NCBI GenBank assembly: GCA_945861415.1
Contig: CAMAUV010000007.1
Span: 37,855-101,854, forward strand
Reading direction: 5' to 3'
From: Akkermansia muciniphila
GTDB lineage: Bacteria; Verrucomicrobiota; Verrucomicrobiia; Verrucomicrobiales; V1-33
Length of the DNA stretch: 64,000 bases
A model generated the notes under the pieces. That model worked only from the letters and a program-made list of their open reading frames with translations. It was not told where the DNA came from and ran no database searches. How positions within the stretch are numbered: position 1 is the first letter of the stretch; each line of letters starts with the position of its first letter. Positions 55,208 to 63,678 of the stretch are shown here, in pieces. The translations under genes and the position numbers were made by a program.

Positions 55208-57097
55208 ATGAAAAAGCCACTCCACCTCCTCCTGCCACTCGTCTCTTCATGGATGGCAGCGACCGCCGCCTTCAGCGCGGAGCCGATCCCCCTGCGCGCC
55301 GGTCCGGTCACCATGAGTTTCGATGCGGAGAATGCCTTTCTGCGTTATCTGCGCACCGGTCCGCACGAAGTCCTGCGCGGCATCAACGCCCCGGTGCGCA
55401 ACCAGAACTGGGCGACGGTCGCCCCCCGGGTTTCCAATGTGGTGGTCGATGACAAGGGCGACAGCTTCCGGGTGACCTTCGACGTGCACTGCGCGGAGGC
55501 AGATATAGATTTCCGCTGGAAGGGCACGTTGACAGGAAACGCTGCGGGCGTGGTCGAGTTCTCCTTCGATGGCGAGGCGCACTCAACCTTCAAACGCAAC
55601 CGCATCGGATTCTGCCTGCTCCACGGCCCCTCGGCCGCAGGGCAGCCGTGGGTCATCAAAACCGCCGATGGTGCCACCTTCGCTGGGAGCTTCCCGCGCT
55701 CCATATCCCCGCACCAGCCGGCGAAAAATCTGCGTGCCATCACCCACGAACTAACACCTGGCCTGCGCGCCCGTGTGGACTTTGAGGGCGAAGTCTTCGA
55801 GATGGAAGACCAGCGCAACTGGACGGATGGATCGTTCAAGACCTACTGCACGCCGCTGGAGATCCCTTATCCGGTAGAGGTCACCAAAGGCACGAAGATT
55901 TCCCAGAAGATCAAAGTCAGCCTCGCGGGCGACATTCCCGCCGCCCGCAAATCCGGCGACGACGATCCCGTAGTGCTCACGCTGGGCGACAGGAAATCAG
56001 CCCTCCCGCGTCTCGGCCTCCAGGTGTCCGGCGAAGTGAAGAGCCTGACAGACGATCAGATCAAGCACCTCAAGGCGCTGCACCTCGACCATCTGCGCGT
56101 GGACCTTGCGCTTTCCGGCACCGACATTGCTGATGGATTGCGCCGCGCCACCGAACAGGCGAAAGCTCTCGGAGTTTCGCTGCAAGTTGGCCTGAATCCT
56201 GGCAAGACACCCGCGTTCGGCCCGCTGCTGGACTTGATCAAAGACCTCAAGCCACCCGTGTCGCACTGGCTGGTTACCGGCGGAAATCCGGCGCACTTTC
56301 AGGAGGCGCGCTCGCGGCTCGCACCGCTCGTGGGCGATGCAAAAATCGGTGTCACGCAGACAACCAATTTCGTCGATCTGAACCGCAATCGTCCGGACGA
56401 TGCGGCCATTCAGACGATCGGCTTTGCGATCAACCCGCAGATCCACGCCTTCGACATTCCCTCGATAGTCGAGACGCTCGAGATTCAGGCTCACGCTGTC
56501 GAGACCACGCGCGAGTTCGCCGGTGACCGGCTGCTGGTCATAGGCCCGGTTACTCTCAGGCCGCAGTTGGTTGACGGCGAGGACCCTCCCGGAGGCCCGC
56601 CAGCCGGACCATTCCCCACCCAAGTGGACGAGCGACAAGGCACTCCGTTCACTGCGGCATGGACGCTGGGCAGCGTGAAATGGCTCGCCGCAGCGGGCAC
56701 GCACAGCGCGACTTTTTTCGAAACGGTGGGCTGGAACGGCGTCATGGATGCCGATGCGGAGACGACTAGGTCGCGACCAGCCGGATTCCCGTCGCAGCCT
56801 AGCGAGCGGTTCCCCGTTTACCACCTGCTGGCAATCCTCGGCGAGTTCGCCGGCGGCACGGTGCATCACGTCGAATCCTCCGATACGCTGCGAGCCGTCG
56901 CCATGGTCCTCCATAAATCCGGTCGCAGGTGCGTGCTGGTCGGCAACCTCACCGGCAAGACCCTGACTCCATCGCTCCGAGGTCTCGGCCCGGCGGCCGA
57001 ACTCCGTTATCTGTCAGGCGGAAACAAAGCCGCATGGCCGCTGTTGCCGGTCGAACTCCCGCCCTACGGCATCGCGCGACTCGACCTGCCGGAGTGA
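55208..57097 (+). CDS. Secreted D-apionate-lactonase-like protein
   Basis: This 629-residue protein has a signal peptide ending TAAFS. It shows features I associate with the D-apionate lactonase family: KRNRIGFCLLHG, PRSISPHQPAKNLRAITHEL, and VFEMEDQRNWTDGSFKTYC, followed by a TIM-barrel-like half (LKALHLDHLRVDLALSGTDI, GFAINPQIHAFDIPSIVETL). Characterised members open D-apionolactone in apiose catabolism and are, as far as I know, cytoplasmic. Export here is unusual and suggests extracellular lactone opening, with the acid taken up by the adjacent BASS transporter. The substrate could be another aldonolactone. Confidence 0.6.
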   Translation: MKKPLHLLLPLVSSWMAATAAFSAEPIPLRAGPVTMSFDAENAFLRYLRTGPHEVLRGINAPVRNQNWATVAPRVSNVVVDDKGDSFRVTFDVHCAEADIDFRWKGTLTGNAAGVVEFSFDGEAHSTFKRNRIGFCLLHGPSAAGQPWVIKTADGATFAGSFPRSISPHQPAKNLRAITHELTPGLRARVDFEGEVFEMEDQRNWTDGSFKTYCTPLEIPYPVEVTKGTKISQKIKVSLAGDIPAARKSGDDDPVVLTLGDRKSALPRLGLQVSGEVKSLTDDQIKHLKALHLDHLRVDLALSGTDIADGLRRATEQAKALGVSLQVGLNPGKTPAFGPLLDLIKDLKPPVSHWLVTGGNPAHFQEARSRLAPLVGDAKIGVTQTTNFVDLNRNRPDDAAIQTIGFAINPQIHAFDIPSIVETLEIQAHAVETTREFAGDRLLVIGPVTLRPQLVDGEDPPGGPPAGPFPTQVDERQGTPFTAAWTLGSVKWLAAAGTHSATFFETVGWNGVMDADAETTRSRPAGFPSQPSERFPVYHLLAILGEFAGGTVHHVESSDTLRAVAMVLHKSGRRCVLVGNLTGKTLTPSLRGLGPAAELRYLSGGNKAAWPLLPVELPPYGIARLDLPE

Positions 57098-57113
57098 GCC
57101 GCCACCACTTCGC

Positions 57114-58256
57114 ATGAAATCCGCGAGCACCTCACTGCACCGCCTACTCCTCTGGACAGGCGTGCTCCTCGCGGTCGCGTTCGTGGTCGCGCTGCTGGCA
57201 GGCTTCAAGGCATCCGCGCCGCAAATTCTGGCAGGGTCCGCCATTTGTCTGGCTCTCGCTGCCACCACCGGCCGGGGCCAATTGCGCGAGATGGCGTTTA
57301 CGATCTGGATCGTCGCCGGAGTGGTGATCGGCATGGTCTTCCACACTTCCCTGCTCAAGTTTCCGCCGTGGTTCTTCGGACTCGACGGCACCCGGCTGAC
57401 CGTGCTCATCATTCCGCTGCTGCAGATCATTATGTTCGCGATGGGGACAACGCTTAGCGTCGCCGACTTCGCCCGCGTTTTGAAAGTGCCGGGCGGCGTG
57501 CTGATCGGGCTAGCCTGCCAGTTCACTATCATGCCGCTGCTCGGCTTCGCGCTCGCTCATGCCATGGGATTGCCCCCTGCGATCGCCGCCGGGCTCATTC
57601 TCGTGGGCGCCTCGCCCAGCGGGCTGGCCTCGAACGTGATGTCCTTCATTGCGAAAGCGAACGTCGCCATGTCAGTCACCATGACCGCTCTCGCCACGCT
57701 CCTCTCCCCTGTCATCACGCCCCTCCTGATGAAGGCCCTCGCCGGTGAAATGGTGGAGATCGACGTTCCTTCGATGATGTGGGACATGACGCAGATCGTC
57801 CTTCTGCCGGTCGTGGCCGGACTCGTCTTTCACCATCTCTTCTTCCATCGCTGGAAGTCCCTGGAGCGCATCATGCCGGCGATTTCGATGGTGGGCATCC
57901 TCGTCATCACCGTGGTCACCGTTGCCCCCGGCCATGACAAAGTCATTGAAGTCGGAATGATTCTGGTCCTCGCCTGCTTCATCCACGCCACCGCTGGATA
58001 CGCCCTTGGCTACGGCGTCTGCAAACTGCTGCGGCTGGACACCATCACCTGCCGCACCATTGCCATCGAAGTCGGCATGCAAAACTCTGGCCTCGCCGTG
58101 GGCCTCGCCACCAAACTGGGCAAGGTCGCCACTCTCGGTCTCGCACCCATCGTCTTCGGCCCGATCATGAATTTCACCGCTTCCGTGCTCGCCAACTGGT
58201 GGCGCACACATCCCGTTAAAGCTGACGAGAAGCAAGGACCCGGCCACGATTCCTAA
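57114..58256 (+). CDS. BASS-family transporter (bile acid:sodium symporter type)
   Basis: This 380-residue protein has about ten transmembrane helices. LLQIIMFAMGTTLSVADFAR and LVGASPSGLASNVMSFIAK are the conserved crossover and sodium-site regions of the BASS fold, and AIEVGMQNSGLAVGLA is the later helix pair. Bacterial members import organic anions with sodium. It lies 16 bp after the lactonase-like gene and 4 bp before the dehydrogenase, so the cargo is probably the sugar acid released outside. Confidence 0.85.
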   Translation: MKSASTSLHRLLLWTGVLLAVAFVVALLAGFKASAPQILAGSAICLALAATTGRGQLREMAFTIWIVAGVVIGMVFHTSLLKFPPWFFGLDGTRLTVLIIPLLQIIMFAMGTTLSVADFARVLKVPGGVLIGLACQFTIMPLLGFALAHAMGLPPAIAAGLILVGASPSGLASNVMSFIAKANVAMSVTMTALATLLSPVITPLLMKALAGEMVEIDVPSMMWDMTQIVLLPVVAGLVFHHLFFHRWKSLERIMPAISMVGILVITVVTVAPGHDKVIEVGMILVLACFIHATAGYALGYGVCKLLRLDTITCRTIAIEVGMQNSGLAVGLATKLGKVATLGLAPIVFGPIMNFTASVLANWWRTHPVKADEKQGPGHDS

Positions 58257-58260
58257 CTGA

Positions 58261-59343
58261 ATGAGCATACAAGCACCATCCCCCCTGAAAGCTGCAAAAT
58301 TCCGCATCGGCCTGACCGGCGATTTCTTCCGCAACGGCACTCCGGTTTACCCTGACTTCGATCCTGGCGTGCTCGAACACGCACCCGGGATCAAGGTTAG
58401 CACCTTTCCTGAACACGCAGAGGAGATCACGCCGGAGCAGCTCGCCGGACTCCACGGTGTGATCGTGCTCACCCCGCGCGTCACGCGCCACAGTCTCTCG
58501 CAGAGCCAGGAACTGCTGGCCATCAGCCGCTTCGGCGTCGGTTATGACAGCGTGGACGTCGCCGCCTGCACGGAGAACGACGTCGCCCTGTGCATCACCT
58601 CCGGCGTAGTGGACCGCCCGATGGCCGAGGCCACGGTGGGCTGGATGCTCGCGCTCGCCTATCGGATCCCTGCGAAGGACCGCCAGATGCGCGACGCCCG
58701 GTGGGATCAGCGCGGGCTGATCATGGGCACCGGGCTGCACGGACGTACCGTGGGCATCATCGGTTTCGGCGGCATCGGACGCTCGGTCGCGGGCATGCTC
58801 AGCGGCTTCGGAATGAACCGGCCGCTGGTTTACGACCCCGGCGTGGCCCAGGAAACCATCGCCGCCCACGGTGCCCAATCAGTCAACCTCCCGTATCTGA
58901 TGGCGAGTTCGGATTTCATCACCATGCACTGCCCGCTCAATCCGCAGACGGAAAACCTGATCTCCGCCGCCGAGTTGGATCTGATGAAGCCGGACGCGTT
59001 TATCCTGAACACCGCCCGCGGCGGCATCATGAATGAGGACGCGCTCTTTGATGCGCTGGCCGCCCGTCGCATCGCCGGAGCCGCCCTAGACTGCTTCACC
59101 GGCGAACCCATCACCAACCGGCACCGCTTCGCTGACCTCGACAACATCATTCTCGCTCCCCACAACATCGGATGGACCCGCGAACTGTTCCGCGACATCG
59201 GCGCCATGGCCTGCCGGAACCTGCTCGACCTCGCCCATGGCAAATACCCCGCCACCGTCGTCAATCCCGAGGTTTTCCAGCGCCCGTCGTTTCAGAAGAA
59301 ATGGGAATCGGTGAGGATTGATCAACGCACACCACAAGAATAA
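58261..59343 (+). CDS. D-isomer-specific 2-hydroxyacid dehydrogenase
   Basis: This 360-residue NAD-dependent dehydrogenase has GRTVGIIGFGGIGRSVAG as the Rossmann motif. FILNTARGGIMNEDAL holds the catalytic Arg, ALDCFTGEPI the Glu, and ILAPHNIGWTRELF the His. It interconverts a 2-hydroxy acid and 2-keto acid, here probably a sugar-acid intermediate or the C2/C3 product of aldol cleavage. A close paralogue begins at 63675. Its start follows the transporter stop by four bases. Confidence 0.88.
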   Translation: MSIQAPSPLKAAKFRIGLTGDFFRNGTPVYPDFDPGVLEHAPGIKVSTFPEHAEEITPEQLAGLHGVIVLTPRVTRHSLSQSQELLAISRFGVGYDSVDVAACTENDVALCITSGVVDRPMAEATVGWMLALAYRIPAKDRQMRDARWDQRGLIMGTGLHGRTVGIIGFGGIGRSVAGMLSGFGMNRPLVYDPGVAQETIAAHGAQSVNLPYLMASSDFITMHCPLNPQTENLISAAELDLMKPDAFILNTARGGIMNEDALFDALAARRIAGAALDCFTGEPITNRHRFADLDNIILAPHNIGWTRELFRDIGAMACRNLLDLAHGKYPATVVNPEVFQRPSFQKKWESVRIDQRTPQE

Positions 59344-59364
59344 TACACCCATTCAAACCACACC

Positions 59365-60855
59365 ATGAACACAATCATCGATACCAATTCCGCCGAAACA
59401 GCCCGGGCCTTTATCGGTAAAATCCACAAGGCCTTTATCGGCGGAGAATGGGTTGCCGCAGCAGATGGAGCCACCTTCACCACCAGAGACCCCGGCACCA
59501 ACGCACCGCTGGCGGAAGTGCCGTCGATGGGTGCTGCCGACGTGGATCGCGCCGTGCAGGCCGCCGCAAAGGCCTTTCGCAGCTCAGGCTGGGCCGAGAT
59601 GCCCGCCAATGAGCGTGGCGTGCTGCTGCACCGGCTGGCCGAAGAAGTGGAGAAACACAAAGCGGTGCTGGCCCACATCGAAGCGACCGATGCGGGCAAG
59701 ATCCTCGCGCAGGCGGAAGGGGATGTGCAGAATTTCGTGGATACGCTGCGTTATTTCATCGGCATTTCGCTGAATGTGCAGCACCGCACGCCGCTGGCCG
59801 TCCGCGGCCACGAAGCCACCACCGTGCGGCTGCCGTGGGGGCCCTGTGGATTCATCGTGCCGTGGAATTTCCCCTTCCTCCTCATCGGCTGGAACATTTC
59901 TCCGGCGCTGGCCGCCGGAAATACCGTGGTCATCAAGCCCGCCGAAGACACGCCGCTCTCCGCGTTGTATCTCGGCGTGCTGGCGGAGCGAGTGGGCATT
60001 CCTGCCGGTGTGATCAATGTCGTCACTGGTTATGGTGAGACCGCGGGAGCCGCGCTGGCAGCGCATCCGGGGCTGAAACGCATGTCCTTCACCGGATCTC
60101 CGGAAGTTGGCCGGCTCGTGGCCGGGGCCTGTGCCCTCAATCTCATCCCCGCCAAGCTGGAACTCGGCGGAAAGGGAGCAGCGGTGGTTTTCGATGATGT
60201 GGATATCGACGACACGGCCACGCGGCTCGCCGGAGCCATCACTTTCCACACCGGACAGGTCTGCTGCGATGCCACCCGCTGGCTGGTGCACCGGCCGATC
60301 TACGACAAGTTTGTCAGCCGGTGCGTGGAGCGCATGAAAAGTGTGGTCGTCGGCTATCAACTCGATCCCGCCAGCCAGATGGGACCTGTGGTCAGCGCTA
60401 AACAGCGTGAGCGGGTGCTGGGCTATCTCGAACGTGGCAAAACGGAAGGGGCCGAGTGGGTGCTCCCGGGCGGCCCGGCCACGGTGGCCGGACGTGATGG
60501 ATTCTACGTCAAACCCGCCCTCATGGCCGGCACGCTGAAAAACGTCGCGGCACGGGAGGAAATCTTCGGCCCCGTGGCCTATCTCACGCCATTCGACGAT
60601 GAAGCGCAGGCCATCGCTATGGCGAACGATACCGACTACGGGCTGGCCAACAGTGTCTGGTCCACGGATCTGGATCGCGCCCGGCGCGTCGCAGAACGCA
60701 TGATTGCCGGGAACAGTTGGATCAACGCGCACAATGTTTTCCCACACGGTGTGCCGTATGCGGGCATCAACAAAAGCGGTATGGGCGGGGGCGTCCTCTC
60801 CTTTGAAACATTTCTGGATTACACCCGGGGCCTCTCCGTGGTCCGTCCGCTCTAA
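59365..60855 (+). CDS. NAD(P)-dependent aldehyde dehydrogenase
   Basis: This 496-residue protein has all ALDH landmarks: PWNFPFLLIGWNISPALAAG (oxyanion Asn), SFTGSPEVG, AKLELGGKGAAVVF (general base Glu near 265), HTGQVCCDATRW (catalytic Cys near 300), and EEIFGPV. It is probably the oxidant of the aldehyde from the aldolase of this run, for example glycolaldehyde or a semialdehyde. It is the last gene of the run. The leader is CAAACCACACC with no Shine-Dalgarno. Confidence 0.93.
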   Translation: MNTIIDTNSAETARAFIGKIHKAFIGGEWVAAADGATFTTRDPGTNAPLAEVPSMGAADVDRAVQAAAKAFRSSGWAEMPANERGVLLHRLAEEVEKHKAVLAHIEATDAGKILAQAEGDVQNFVDTLRYFIGISLNVQHRTPLAVRGHEATTVRLPWGPCGFIVPWNFPFLLIGWNISPALAAGNTVVIKPAEDTPLSALYLGVLAERVGIPAGVINVVTGYGETAGAALAAHPGLKRMSFTGSPEVGRLVAGACALNLIPAKLELGGKGAAVVFDDVDIDDTATRLAGAITFHTGQVCCDATRWLVHRPIYDKFVSRCVERMKSVVVGYQLDPASQMGPVVSAKQRERVLGYLERGKTEGAEWVLPGGPATVAGRDGFYVKPALMAGTLKNVAAREEIFGPVAYLTPFDDEAQAIAMANDTDYGLANSVWSTDLDRARRVAERMIAGNSWINAHNVFPHGVPYAGINKSGMGGGVLSFETFLDYTRGLSVVRPL

Positions 60856-60915
60856 TTCCACCATCTCAGGCCGCGGAGGTAAAGGCCGGGAACTGCATGG
60901 ATTCCCTGCCCACCT

Positions 60916-61701
60916 CTACTTCACCGAAGGAAGGGCAATCGCCCGGCCTAGTTTGAGCGTGGCCTGCTGCCCACGGCGGTAATTCAGCGGGGTGGTGCCG
61001 GTGAATTTGCGGAAGCGTTTCACGAAGGCGCTGTGGTCGTAGAAACCGTTATCCAGGCCAATGCGGGCGATGCTGTGGGCGGTGTGTTTGATAGCGTCGA
61101 TGGCGTAAAACATGCGGACCTGCTCAACGAAGGCCTGAGCGGTCAGGTTCATTCCTTGGCGGAAAACCCGCATGAACTGGCTCTGGGAGAGACTGCACAA
61201 TCTGGCCAGCGCAGCGATGGTGATGGTTTCGGCGAAGTGGCGATACACATGCTCGATGGCGGGCAGGAGGCGGTTCAGTTCGCCGTCGTGGCCCATGACC
61301 CCGCTGTAGGGACGGTTGATGGTGATGAGGCCGATGACTTTGCCGGCGGGGTTGTGCAGCGGATATTTGCTGGAGTAGGTCCACTTAGTGGCGTGCGTGA
61401 AGAATCCGGTGGCATGCACTTCATTTACCAGCGGTTTGCCGTGCTGGAAAACCAGGAGGTCGTTTTGCCGAAAGCTCTCGGCGATGATTTTTGGGAAGAG
61501 GTCGAAGTCGCTTTTCCCGACGACGTCCTGCCCCTGCGACAGATTGATGGCCTCCCTCAGAACACAACTCATGTAGATGTAGCGGGAGTCGAGGTTTTTG
61601 ATCATGAAGAGGGCCCCTGGCAGATGCTCGAGCGCCTCCAGGAGTTGCGAGATGTCGGCCACTTCCTTGAAAAATGCTGTCGCGAGATGCGCCGTTGCCA
61701 T
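60916..61701 (-). CDS. PAS-AraC transcriptional regulator
   Basis: This 261-residue protein has an N-terminal PAS-like sensor (about residues 18-135; LPGALFMIKNLDSRYIYMSC, VVGKSDFDLFPKIIAESFRQ) and a C-terminal AraC DNA-binding domain (about 155-250; IAALARLCSLSQSQFMRVFR, IARIGLDNGFYDHSAFVKRF). This architecture is frequent in Verrucomicrobiota beside sugar genes. It is divergent from the aldolase-cupin gene, its likely target. Confidence 0.87.
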   Translation of the reverse strand: MATAHLATAFFKEVADISQLLEALEHLPGALFMIKNLDSRYIYMSCVLREAINLSQGQDVVGKSDFDLFPKIIAESFRQNDLLVFQHGKPLVNEVHATGFFTHATKWTYSSKYPLHNPAGKVIGLITINRPYSGVMGHDGELNRLLPAIEHVYRHFAETITIAALARLCSLSQSQFMRVFRQGMNLTAQAFVEQVRMFYAIDAIKHTAHSIARIGLDNGFYDHSAFVKRFRKFTGTTPLNYRRGQQATLKLGRAIALPSVK

Positions 61702-61762
61702 AAGAGGATAATACCATTGTTCGGTGCCTTGACCATAGCTTTCCAGGTTGCCCTTAGATAGA

Positions 61763-61984
61763 GTGCAGACCGTGTTCAGCTTTCATTCCAGCTTCCGGAT
61801 TCTTCTGCTGGCCGCCTCGCTGGTGCTGGCTGCGGGCCGGGCTGTGGGCGAAATGCCTGACATGCTGGTGCTGATCAGACCCCCTCACTCTCCGATTGCG
61901 ATCTCCCGTCCAACCGCCCCCGTGACAAAGCAAATTCCTATCAGAGGCACATGGCAGATGGAGCCCATTTGGCCGTTGCGATAA
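61763..61984 (+). pseudogene. Truncated secreted-protein stub carrying dispersed motifs
   Basis: From GTG 61763 the frame begins VQTVFSFHSSFRILLLAASL and continues VLAAGRAVGE, a convincing signal peptide. The rest (74 residues in total) matches no family and contains both dispersed DNA motifs of the graveyard region (61876-61894 and 61927-61944). It is probably the 5' end of a gene joined to unrelated sequence. Confidence 0.35.
61927..61944 (+). repeat. Dispersed 18-bp motif
   Basis: AAAGCAAATTCCTATCAG is identical to 23417-23434 and related to 22480-22497. It again falls where a coding sequence breaks. Confidence 0.7.
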
Positions 61985-62010
61985 TTTCTCCCCAAGCATT
62001 GATCTACTGA

Positions 62011-63678
62011 ATGAACATCAAAGCACTGACTGCATTTCGACGAAAACTGGCCGCCAACGAGCCGGTCTATGGCCTCTGGATCACACTGGAATCTCCATCA
62101 TTTACGGAAATGGCCGTGGCGTTGGCGGTGGACTGGATCGTGATCGACGCTGAGCACGGGCATCTCGATTGGAAAGAAATCGCGGAGCACATTCGGGCCA
62201 CTGTGCGGAGCAATACGGTCACGCTGGTCCGCATCGCGGAACGCAGCACAGCCTTGACAAAGCGGGTGCTCGACATCGGAGCAGACGGCATCGTGGTGCC
62301 GTGGGTGGAGACCGCAGATCAGCTGGAGGAAGCGTTGCGTGACTGCCGCTACCCGCCGGAGGGCCGCCGCGGCATTGGTGGGGAGCGGGCGACGGTCTGG
62401 GGCCAATGTTTCACGGAGCATACGGCGGAAGCCAACGACCAGGTGCTTGTGGTGCCGATCATCGAAAGCGTGCGGGCCATCCCCGCCGTGGAGGCCATGT
62501 GCCGGGTGGATGGCGCAGAGGTCCTCTTTTTCGGACCGGCGGACTTTTCAGCCAGTGCCGGGTTTCGCGGGCAGTGGGAAGGGCCGGGTGTCGCGCAGCA
62601 GATTCTGTCACTCAAAGACACAATCCGTGCCGCAGGAAAGCACTGCGGGCTGCTCACCACCAGCGCTGACAACATTCGCGAACGCCGCGGGCAGGGGTTC
62701 CGCATGATCGGGCTTGGGACCGACACTGGCTTGTTCCTGCGAGCACTCCACGATGTGCTCAAGGCCGCAGGTCGAGACCGCAAACCCTCCACCAGCCTTG
62801 ATCCGCAGGACGGAGGGGTTCTGCGTGAGGTGCTGCCGGTGCCTCCGCCTGGCATGAAGCCGGATCGCAACGAAGTGACGACGATTCCCGGTGAGGGACC
62901 CGTGATCACCATTCAGCCCGGCATTTCGTTTGCTGCGACCGTTGGCGATTTCAATACGGCACGCGGACTGACGACGGGAATCGTGACGCTGGATCCCTCT
63001 GCGGCGCTGGACTGCCACACGCATCCGTGCAGCGAGTCGATCACTGTGCTGCAGGGCGATGCCGAAGTCACCGTCGAAGGTCGTGCCTATCGTCTGGGTC
63101 CGCTGGACAACATCACCATTCCCCGCTGGCTGCCTCATGCAGCGCGAAACACCAGCCCCACCGCACCTCTTCGATTGCATGTCGCCCTGGCCATGAGTGC
63201 GCCGGAGCGTGAATTGATCACCCGGCTTTTTGCCCGTACGGAAATGCCCGCCGACTCCACCGGCACGCCGGGCATGGAAAGGGTCACCCGCTATCGCACG
63301 GCGAGACGCACCTTCGGCGTGGGACCGGGAGCTGAGTTCATTGACTTCTTTAATGCCGAACTCGTTCCCGGCATCGAAATGAGTGGCGGCTACGGTCGCT
63401 TCGAGCCCGGCGGGCGGCTTCCGGCTCATGTGCATGATTTCGATGAATCAATCTGCATCATCAGCGGCGCCGCCACCTGTCTGGTTGAAGGCCGCACCTA
63501 CGCCATGAGGGACCGCGCCACGGCCATGGTGCCACGGGGCCGTGTTCACTATTTCATCAATGAATCCTCCACTGCCATGGAAATGATCTGGGTCTATGCC
63601 GGACCCATGCCGGAGCGGGTCGTGGTCGATGCCGCCTGCTCTACCAAAGAGGGGAACCCATGGAAATGCCTACAATGA
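62011..63678 (+). CDS. Fusion of HpaI-type aldolase and double cupin
   Basis: This is a 555-residue protein. Residues 1-255 are a complete HpcH/HpaI aldolase (WIVIDAEHGHLDWKEIAEHI, DGIVVPWVE, RRGIGGERA, VPIIES, EVLFFGPADFSASAGF). A linker leads to two cupins. One is near residue 334 (DCHTHPCSESITVLQGDAEV, then PRWLPHAARN) and one near 472 (PAHVHDFDESICIISGAATC, then PRGRVHYFINES). Each has the HxH, Glu and later His metal set. The cupins could isomerise, decarboxylate or sense the aldolase substrate or product. The stop overlaps the next ATG (ATGA). Confidence 0.9.
   Translation: MNIKALTAFRRKLAANEPVYGLWITLESPSFTEMAVALAVDWIVIDAEHGHLDWKEIAEHIRATVRSNTVTLVRIAERSTALTKRVLDIGADGIVVPWVETADQLEEALRDCRYPPEGRRGIGGERATVWGQCFTEHTAEANDQVLVVPIIESVRAIPAVEAMCRVDGAEVLFFGPADFSASAGFRGQWEGPGVAQQILSLKDTIRAAGKHCGLLTTSADNIRERRGQGFRMIGLGTDTGLFLRALHDVLKAAGRDRKPSTSLDPQDGGVLREVLPVPPPGMKPDRNEVTTIPGEGPVITIQPGISFAATVGDFNTARGLTTGIVTLDPSAALDCHTHPCSESITVLQGDAEVTVEGRAYRLGPLDNITIPRWLPHAARNTSPTAPLRLHVALAMSAPERELITRLFARTEMPADSTGTPGMERVTRYRTARRTFGVGPGAEFIDFFNAELVPGIEMSGGYGRFEPGGRLPAHVHDFDESICIISGAATCLVEGRTYAMRDRATAMVPRGRVHYFINESSTAMEMIWVYAGPMPERVVVDAACSTKEGNPWKCLQ

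Noticed and set aside
59584..60864. A 426-codon minus-strand frame opposite the aldehyde dehydrogenase
   Set aside because: It is a shadow frame; the catalytic motifs are on the plus strand.
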